A DNA stretch of 60,000 nt from Lachnoclostridium phytofermentans. GTDB lineage: Bacteria > Bacillota > Clostridia > Lachnospirales > Lachnospiraceae. Of the stretch, positions 54,868 to 60,000 are shown piece by piece; position 1 is the stretch's first letter; the number at the start of each line of letters is the position of its first letter. The DNA is taken from positions 1,500,001-1,560,000 of the forward strand of contig NZ_JPOF01000003.1 of assembly GCF_000733755.1 (NCBI RefSeq), read 5' to 3'. The translations under genes and the position numbers were made by a program. Below the pieces are notes generated by a model. The model searched no databases, was not told the DNA's origin, and saw nothing but the letters and a program-made list of their open reading frames with translations.

Positions 54868-56067
54868 ATGGCAAAACTAAAACGAAGCCTCAGGGCAGAT
54901 GAATTAAAAATAAAAAAGAAAAAAAAGCGTAAATTAATCCTTGTCCTTGGTGCTATAGGTATCTTTATCCTCATCGGGATAGCGATTATATTACATAGAC
55001 AAACCACAGTATACACCTCTTATAAGGTAACCGGATCAACAGAGTTATCCAATGTAAAAGAAAGTAACTTTATCAAATATAAAAATGGAGTTTTAAAATA
55101 TAACCGAGATGGTGCAGAGGCAATAGGTGCAGATGGAACAGTATTGTGGAACGTCTCTTATAGTATGAAGAAACCAATTGCCGATGTAGAGGGTAGCTAC
55201 GCTGCGATTGCTGATATGGGAAGTTATGACCTCTATATCATAAATGGTTCTGGAACAACGAATGTACTCACTACGACAGAGCCTATTGTAGAAGTGAAAA
55301 TTGCTTCACAGGGAGTGACAGCCGTGTTAACGGGAAATGGTACTGCAGATTACATCTATTTTTATGATATGGATAGTGTAAATGGGAAGGAAGCAATTTT
55401 AGATGTAAAAACCTATGTAGCAACGGATGGATTTCCAATCGGCATCGGATTGTCAGAGAATGGTAAGAAGCTAGTCACTTCTTATTTGGCGGTCGATGAT
55501 GATAATGATGGTGTTGTTAGCAAAGTTACATTTCATAATTTTGGAGAGTTTGGTAAGAATCAAGTTGATAATTTGGTTGGATCTTATTCAGATTACCGGG
55601 GTGAGGTAATACCGAAAGTCGAGTTTATAACCAATGAACTTGTAGTTGCATTTCGAGATACTGGAATTACACTTTATTCCATAAAAGAAGTGCCACGTGA
55701 AATAATGAGAGAAACCTACACAGAGAAAATACACAGCATCTGTTACAATGATATGTATATAGGAATAGTTCTAGACGGTACAATTAATACGCAGGCGAGG
55801 AAAGTAATACTATATGACCTTGCTGGGAAAAAGGTGTTAGAAAAAGAGGTGAACTTTAGCTTCCAAAAAGTCACCTTAATAGAAAATGAAATTATTTTCT
55901 ATAGTAATACCGAATGTAATATTATGAATATTGATGGTAGTATGAAATTTCATTCACAATTCCATACAAATGTAACAAGCCTTTATCAAGCGAGTGGTGC
56001 GAATGAATATCTTTTAGTTACGGATGTAGGGATAGACAAAATACAATTAATTAAGTCGGAGGAGTAA
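54868..56067 (+). CDS. Membrane-anchored propeller-like protein (DUF5711-type)
   Basis: 399-aa protein. A very basic N-terminus (KIKKKKKRK) and one membrane segment (about 22-42) place the remainder outside the cell. The extracytoplasmic part has repeated strand segments of the WD/PQQ-propeller type (VLKYNRDGAEAIGADGTVLWNVSYS, IADMGSYDLYIINGSG). It resembles the Clostridial family called DUF5711. The CvpA-family gene begins 4 nt after its stop, so they form an operon. Function unknown. Confidence 0.75.
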   Translation: MAKLKRSLRADELKIKKKKKRKLILVLGAIGIFILIGIAIILHRQTTVYTSYKVTGSTELSNVKESNFIKYKNGVLKYNRDGAEAIGADGTVLWNVSYSMKKPIADVEGSYAAIADMGSYDLYIINGSGTTNVLTTTEPIVEVKIASQGVTAVLTGNGTADYIYFYDMDSVNGKEAILDVKTYVATDGFPIGIGLSENGKKLVTSYLAVDDDNDGVVSKVTFHNFGEFGKNQVDNLVGSYSDYRGEVIPKVEFITNELVVAFRDTGITLYSIKEVPREIMRETYTEKIHSICYNDMYIGIVLDGTINTQARKVILYDLAGKKVLEKEVNFSFQKVTLIENEIIFYSNTECNIMNIDGSMKFHSQFHTNVTSLYQASGANEYLLVTDVGIDKIQLIKSEE

Positions 56068-56071
56068 GAGA

Positions 56072-56773
56072 ATGAATGCGTTAGTGTTAATCGTTGTGGG
56101 GATTCTAATCCTGAATGCATATTTAGGTATGAGAGCGGGGTTTATTAAGACAGTTTTTTCGATTTTTTCGATGGTAATTGCTCTTGTTTTTACATTAATC
56201 TTAAGTCCTTATCTTAGTAAAAGTCTACAGCAGAATGAAAAATTGGTGACATATTTGTCAGAAAAATCAGCAGAGGTTTTAAAGCTTGATGAAATCGATG
56301 AAAAAATTAACCAGACGGTAGAAGATAGTGTGATTAATAAGTTACCATTGCCAGAGTCATTAAAAAATACCTTACAAAAAAACAATAATTCAGATACGTA
56401 TGATGTTCTTGGAGTTAAGGACTTTAAAGGCTATGTTAGCCATGCTGTTGCAAGCATCGTAATCAACGCAATCTCGTTTGTTATAATGTTTGTTGTGCTA
56501 ATTATTTTACTTCGTATACTAAGCGCAGTACTTAATATTATTAGTAAATTACCGATACTTCACCAAATCAATAAATTAGCTGGTTTGCTTTCAGGTGGTA
56601 TCCATGGACTCATTATCGTATGGCTTTTATTTATTCTACTGACAATCTTTAGTGGAACAAAGCTTGGACGAGAGTGCTTTACCATGATGAATGAAAGTGT
56701 ATTCCTAAGTGCACTCTATGATAATAACTTAATTATGAAATTTGTAATGAATTTATCTGGTATACTAGGTTGA
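56072..56773 (+). CDS. CvpA-family membrane protein
   Basis: 233-aa protein with four hydrophobic segments and the CvpA start LIVVGILILNAYLGMRAGFIKTVFS. CvpA proteins are linked to colicin V production and purine-related phenotypes, but the mechanism is not known. The ribosome site GGAGGAG overlaps the end of the preceding gene. Confidence 0.85.
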   Translation: MNALVLIVVGILILNAYLGMRAGFIKTVFSIFSMVIALVFTLILSPYLSKSLQQNEKLVTYLSEKSAEVLKLDEIDEKINQTVEDSVINKLPLPESLKNTLQKNNNSDTYDVLGVKDFKGYVSHAVASIVINAISFVIMFVVLIILLRILSAVLNIISKLPILHQINKLAGLLSGGIHGLIIVWLLFILLTIFSGTKLGRECFTMMNESVFLSALYDNNLIMKFVMNLSGILG

Positions 56774-56809
56774 ATCGCTTGAAAAAATAAGTAAATATCA
56801 AACTACAAC

Positions 56810-56838
56810 TTGAAATTGCAAGAAAGGTGGAGTATACT
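56810..56838 (+). promoter_or_regulatory. Sigma-A promoter of the aldolase-VOC gene
   Basis: TTGAAA (56810-56815), 17-bp spacer, TATACT (56833-56838). Transcript start near 56845; leader about 125 nt. Confidence 0.8.
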
Positions 56839-56843
56839 TGCTT

Positions 56844-56857
56844 TGTAAGCACTTACA
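56844..56857 (+). promoter_or_regulatory. cre-like palindrome at the transcription start
   Basis: TGTAAGCACTTACA fits the catabolite response element TGWAANCGNTNWCA with a single mismatch (A for G at position 8) and overlaps the predicted +1. A CcpA-type repressor bound here would block transcription. Confidence 0.55.
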
Positions 56858-56970
56858 TCTTTAAAGCAAACGTAAGAAGCATGGACTACTTATAAAGTAG
56901 GAAGAAATGTACAGTTGAACTATTTGCTTAGTTACTGTCCTAATAAATTACAAATAAAGGAGTATAGAAA

Positions 56971-57933
56971 ATGAACGAAGTATTAAAGCGTTTTGAGCAA
57001 TTAGGAATTATTCCAGTTGTTAAAATTGATGATGCTAAGGATGCAGCACCTTTAGCAAAGGCTCTTTGTGAGGGAGGTCTTCCAGTAGCAGAAGTAACAT
57101 TCCGTACTGCAGCTGCAGAAGAAGCAATCCGTAACATGGTAGAGGCTTGTCCAGATATGTTCGTTGGTGCTGGTACTGTTCTTACTACAGAGCAGGTTGA
57201 CCGCGCAATCGCAGCAGGTTGTAAATTCATCGTTAGCCCTGGTTTAAATCCTAAAATTGTAAAATATTGTACTGAAAAGGGTATTCCAATTACTCCAGGT
57301 ACATCTAGCCCAACTGATATCGAGCAGGCAATTGAGCTTGGTTTAGAGGCTGTTAAGTTCTTCCCAGCTGAGGCATCTGGTGGTCTTGCAAAGATTAAGG
57401 CTATGGCTGCTCCATATGTGAATATGAGATTTATGCCAACAGGTGGTATTAATGAAAAGAACCTTACTTCTTATCTTGATTTCCCTAAGATTTTAGCTTG
57501 TGGCGGAAGCTGGATGGTAAGCGATGCATTAATTAACGCTGGTAAGTTTGATGAAATCAAGAAACTTACAAGAGAAGCTGTTAACACAATGTTAGGTTTC
57601 GAATTAAAGCATGTTGGAATCAACGCTACAAGTGAAGAAGAAGCTGATGGTGTAGCTACTTCCTTTGAGAAGCTATTCGGATTTGCTAAAAACGTAGGAA
57701 GCAGTTCCGTATTTGCTGGAAGTGCAATTGAAGTTATGAAGACTCCATATCTTGGAGCTCATGGTCACATTGCTATTCAGACAAATTATATTGAGCGTGC
57801 TATTTTCCATATGGAGCTTCAGGGCTTTGAATTTGATATGGATACAGCTAAATATAAAGATGGCAAGATGGTAGCAGTTTACTTAAAGGGTGAGCTTGGC
57901 GGATTTGCTGTACATTTACTTCAGAAAAAGTAA
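56971..57933 (+). CDS. KDPG/KHG aldolase fused to a VOC-like domain
   Basis: 320-aa fusion. Residues 1-213 are a class I 2-keto-3-deoxy-6-phosphogluconate/4-hydroxy-2-oxoglutarate aldolase: Glu41 and Arg45 in EVTFRT, GAGTVLT, SPGLNP, and Schiff-base Lys129 in AVKFFPAE. It splits KDPG to pyruvate and glyceraldehyde-3-phosphate. Residues about 215-320 look like a vicinal-oxygen-chelate domain (LKHVGINATSEEEADGVATSFEKLFGF, HIAIQTNYIERAIFHMELQGFEF). Stand-alone Eda is about 210 aa, so the second domain is an addition. No KDPG-forming genes are nearby. AAAGGAG precedes the ATG. Confidence 0.9.
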   Translation: MNEVLKRFEQLGIIPVVKIDDAKDAAPLAKALCEGGLPVAEVTFRTAAAEEAIRNMVEACPDMFVGAGTVLTTEQVDRAIAAGCKFIVSPGLNPKIVKYCTEKGIPITPGTSSPTDIEQAIELGLEAVKFFPAEASGGLAKIKAMAAPYVNMRFMPTGGINEKNLTSYLDFPKILACGGSWMVSDALINAGKFDEIKKLTREAVNTMLGFELKHVGINATSEEEADGVATSFEKLFGFAKNVGSSSVFAGSAIEVMKTPYLGAHGHIAIQTNYIERAIFHMELQGFEFDMDTAKYKDGKMVAVYLKGELGGFAVHLLQKK

Positions 57934-58023
57934 AAACACAATTGAAATTTAATTAGTAAGCTTGAGTTTTAATAGGAGTCTAAGACTCTATTAATATCAG
58001 ATTACTTATGAATATAGTTTTAG

Positions 58024-58072
58024 AACACCTTGCAAGATAGGCACATAAAGTGCAATCTAGCAAGGTGTTTTT
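58024..58072 (+). terminator. Terminator of the aldolase gene
   Basis: Arms AACACCTTGC (58024-58033) and GCAAGGTGTT (58060-58069) with T after them; a second inner stem GCAC/GTGC. Ends 3 bp before the 40-bp repeat array. Confidence 0.85.
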
Positions 58073-58074
58073 AA

Positions 58075-58234
58075 TTCATGTCAAGGAAAATTTCGAGAAG
58101 CGTGCTTTTTCTTATTCATGTCAAGGAAAATTTCGAGAAGCGTGCTTTTTCTTATTCGTGTCAAGGAAAATTTCGAGAAGCGTGCTTTTTCTTATTCGTG
58201 GCAAGGAAAAGTTCGCGAAGTGTGCTTTTTCCTA
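58075..58234 (+). repeat. Four 40-bp tandem repeats
   Basis: Units at 58075-58114, 58115-58154, 58155-58194 and 58195-58234; the first three are nearly identical and the fourth differs at several positions. Each contains TCAAGGAAAATTTCGAGAAG and CGTGCTTTTTCTTA, which can fold as AAGGAAAA against TTTTTCTT. The period is not a multiple of three and open frames occur in all three phases, so the array is not coding. There are no spacers, so it is not CRISPR. A diverged single copy lies at 38619-38658. The remaining 58235-58521 stretch holds no gene. Confidence 0.92.
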
Positions 58235-58521
58235 TGTATGATAAGAAAGAGCTTGAGTAGCATATGTTTAGATTTTGATTATTATTTTAAAGATTGCTTA
58301 CTAATCATGAAAAATAAGTGATGAGATATTGCATTTTTTGAGAAAAAATCTTTTGATATTAAAAAGATTAAGAAGTTGCATTACCTATTAGGGTGGATAA
58401 TTACTGTATGATTGGAACAACAATACAATTTTAGTATCATACAGATAGATATAATGAGAAGATATACTTTATATAAAAACGTAAATTAAAAAGATTATTT
58501 CCTAAATTTTTATAAAGTTCC

Positions 58522-58549
58522 TTGTATTCTAATGGGGTTGTATTATACT
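58522..58549 (+). promoter_or_regulatory. Possible promoter of the last gene
   Basis: TTGTAT (58522-58527), 16-bp spacer, TATACT (58544-58549), about 30 nt before the ATG; the transcript would have a very short leader. Confidence 0.4.
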
Positions 58550-58578
58550 ATAATAACATGGACGAAGGAGGAGAATCG

Positions 58579-59916
58579 ATGAAGAGACTTCAAAAATTAT
58601 TTGTTACTATTGGTGTAATGTTTGCCATCATGCTTACTCAAATAGTACCTGTATCTGCTGCGCAAACATTAACGTTTGATGATTTGTATATGACGTTAGA
58701 AATTTCCGATGATTTAATTGTATTAACACCAGATACCCCAAAAAACGATGGTCGTTGGGCAGAAGCTGGTATTATTCAGGTTGATACAAAATTAAAAGAA
58801 TTTAAAGACATGGGTGTGAAAGCTATGTTCTACGAGAAAAAAAGCAACACATCCGTTACTATGATGGTAAAAGACTCTTCGAAAACTAGAGAGATAGTGA
58901 ACTTAATCAACATGACAGAAGCAGAGCTTCAAGAGTATTTTGATACTTTAGTAGGAAAAGAGTCAGAAACTTACGAATCTACTGTAGAGAAGTATATGCA
59001 CAAGCAAACCCCTTTCTTTAGATTACAAATACAATCAAAAGATGAAGTGAGTCCAGTCAGCGAAGTAATATATGGTACCATAATGAATGGGAAAAGTTTT
59101 GCATTTGATATCTATAAAGAGGGAAGTTACATACAAGATGAGGAAGAGGGATTAGCGAGAGCTTTGGTAGATAAGGTTTCTTTTACAAAGATTCTAGATG
59201 CATCTGAGATTGTACAGGAAACAGAAATCGGAATGAAGGATTTCATCGGGCCGATTCTATTTATATTAATTATTATTGTTATTATTTTAATTTTTAACAA
59301 AAAAAACAAGAAAGCTTCTCAGATTAAGAAAAAAATAACACAAGACATGCAGGAATATCGCCTAAATAAAAGAAAACTTGAGGAAGCAGGGGAATTAGTT
59401 AAAGAAGAGGTATTATTTACGAACTCTACTGAATATCATGATCAAGCGATAAAGACCTACTGTAGTTACAATCATTTCTTTAAACGTATTGGGTTCTGGT
59501 GCTATGTTATTGCTTTGTATTTGGTAATTTTGGGATACAGCCTTTTCTTTACCACCTCAATTTGGATTACCATTATTGTAACAATTGCAGGGGTAGCATA
59601 TGGATATTATCAAGGAATTGCAGTTGAAAAAATGGTTGAGGCAATGAAGAAAAGATACGCAGGTAGTCGGTCAAAGATTGCAATTACTAAGTTTTATGAT
59701 GACTATTTTACCGTAAGCGGGATTCAATATATTAGTGACTTTCCATATGTTCAAGTGACGGAGATAAGAAAATATAAAAATTATGTTTATCTTTATTTAG
59801 GTTCTGAGCTTGCTTATTTTGTTGATATGACAACATTTAGTGAGAGTGATCAAGAAGGTTTTATGATATTGATGAAACAAAGAATGGGTGAGAAGTTTAA
59901 GGTTAGAAGTCGCTAA
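58579..59916 (+). CDS. Secreted-domain membrane protein with YcxB-like C-terminus
   Basis: 445-aa protein. Signal peptide (MKRLQKLFVTIGVMFAIMLTQ, cleavage near SAAQ), an extracytoplasmic domain (about 30-215), a membrane segment (about 219-240), a basic cytoplasmic linker, two more membrane segments (about 300-345), and a C-terminal YcxB-like domain (KFYDDYFTVSGIQYISDFPYVQVTEIRKYKNYVYLYL). ATG 58579 follows AAGGAGGAG; the frame opens earlier without a ribosome site. Function unknown. Confidence 0.75.
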   Translation: MKRLQKLFVTIGVMFAIMLTQIVPVSAAQTLTFDDLYMTLEISDDLIVLTPDTPKNDGRWAEAGIIQVDTKLKEFKDMGVKAMFYEKKSNTSVTMMVKDSSKTREIVNLINMTEAELQEYFDTLVGKESETYESTVEKYMHKQTPFFRLQIQSKDEVSPVSEVIYGTIMNGKSFAFDIYKEGSYIQDEEEGLARALVDKVSFTKILDASEIVQETEIGMKDFIGPILFILIIIVIILIFNKKNKKASQIKKKITQDMQEYRLNKRKLEEAGELVKEEVLFTNSTEYHDQAIKTYCSYNHFFKRIGFWCYVIALYLVILGYSLFFTTSIWITIIVTIAGVAYGYYQGIAVEKMVEAMKKRYAGSRSKIAITKFYDDYFTVSGIQYISDFPYVQVTEIRKYKNYVYLYLGSELAYFVDMTTFSESDQEGFMILMKQRMGEKFKVRSR

Positions 59917-59939
59917 CGAAGTTAATATTAATTCTTTAT

Positions 59940-59980
59940 AAAGGGGATACCAAACTATGTGGTATCCCCTTAGCTTTTTA
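59940..59980 (+). terminator. Terminator of the last gene
   Basis: Stem AAGGGGATACC/GGTATCCCCTT (59941-59951, 59961-59971), followed by AGCTTTTTA. Confidence 0.85.
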
Positions 59981-60000
59981 ATAAATTTAGACAGTAAAAG

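Noticed and set aside
58075-58234. CRISPR array
   Set aside because: Units are directly adjacent with no spacers, and no cas gene is in the window. The same applies to the 23-bp and 19-bp arrays.
58050-58321. Three overlapping Cys/Phe/Arg-rich ORFs of 60-67 aa
   Set aside because: They are translations of the 40-bp tandem repeat in different phases; 40 is not a multiple of three, so every frame stays open by chance.

Overview
The window is low-GC DNA from a spore-forming member of the Clostridia, most likely family Lachnospiraceae and close to the Lachnoclostridium (Clostridium) phytofermentans group. The evidence is the sporulation genes (bofA, yyaC), the codon use, a Gram-positive Tad pilus locus with no secretin, a T-box before metG, and the dnaX-yaaK-recR block. 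The species is inferred; no database search was possible.

Layout. 1-2741: the 3' part of a 23S rRNA gene, then seven tRNA genes (Asp, Val, Thr, Tyr, fMet, Phe, Lys) ending in a terminator; no 5S gene lies between 23S and the first tRNA. 3272-7145: a sirtuin, then transaldolase and transketolase, the non-oxidative pentose phosphate pair. 7240-9044: a complete IS1182-type element followed by a 17/19-bp tandem repeat. 9578-11693: an OmpR-type response regulator and its histidine kinase. 12240-16284 (minus strand): a heterodimeric ABC multidrug-type exporter preceded by a promoter, a 26-codon leader peptide and an intrinsic terminator, an arrangement like the B. subtilis bmrB attenuator. 16638-22081: a small alarmone synthetase, an S1-domain protein, a Nudix hydrolase, a PII-like protein paired with a CPA2 cation/proton antiporter, and a probable PD-(D/E)XK protein. 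22621-26814: M18 aminopeptidase, an unassigned structured RNA with its own strong promoter, four 23-bp repeats abutting the metG promoter, the T-box and metG. 27059-29424: yaaL, bofA and unrecognised small genes.

29520-42811 is a Tad/Flp pilus locus: TadZ-like protein, CpaF ATPase, two TadB/TadC-type membrane proteins, Flp pilin, a large TadG-like protein, two TadE-like pseudopilins, a prepilin peptidase and an FHA protein. An IS256-family element with an 8-bp target duplication sits between the TadZ and CpaF genes, inside an older repeat array. 43109-48083: glycerol kinase with a structured leader, rhomboid protease, a flavodoxin-SCP2 fusion, a small conserved protein and an M15 lipoprotein. 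48252-53032: dnaX, yaaK, recR, a coiled-coil membrane protein and yyaC. 53397-59916: an MPN-like/LysM membrane protein, a propeller-like membrane protein, CvpA, a KDPG-aldolase/VOC fusion with a cre-like site on its promoter, a 40-bp tandem repeat, and a YcxB-like membrane protein.

Most is ordinary chromosomal core. The best candidates for new biology are the exporter attenuator at 16049-16284, the unassigned RNA at 24047-24228 with the repeat array beside the metG promoter, the PII-like/antiporter pair, the metal-ligand-free MPN-LysM protein, and a 40-bp repeat family present both as an array (58075-58234) and as a single diverged copy (38619-38658).
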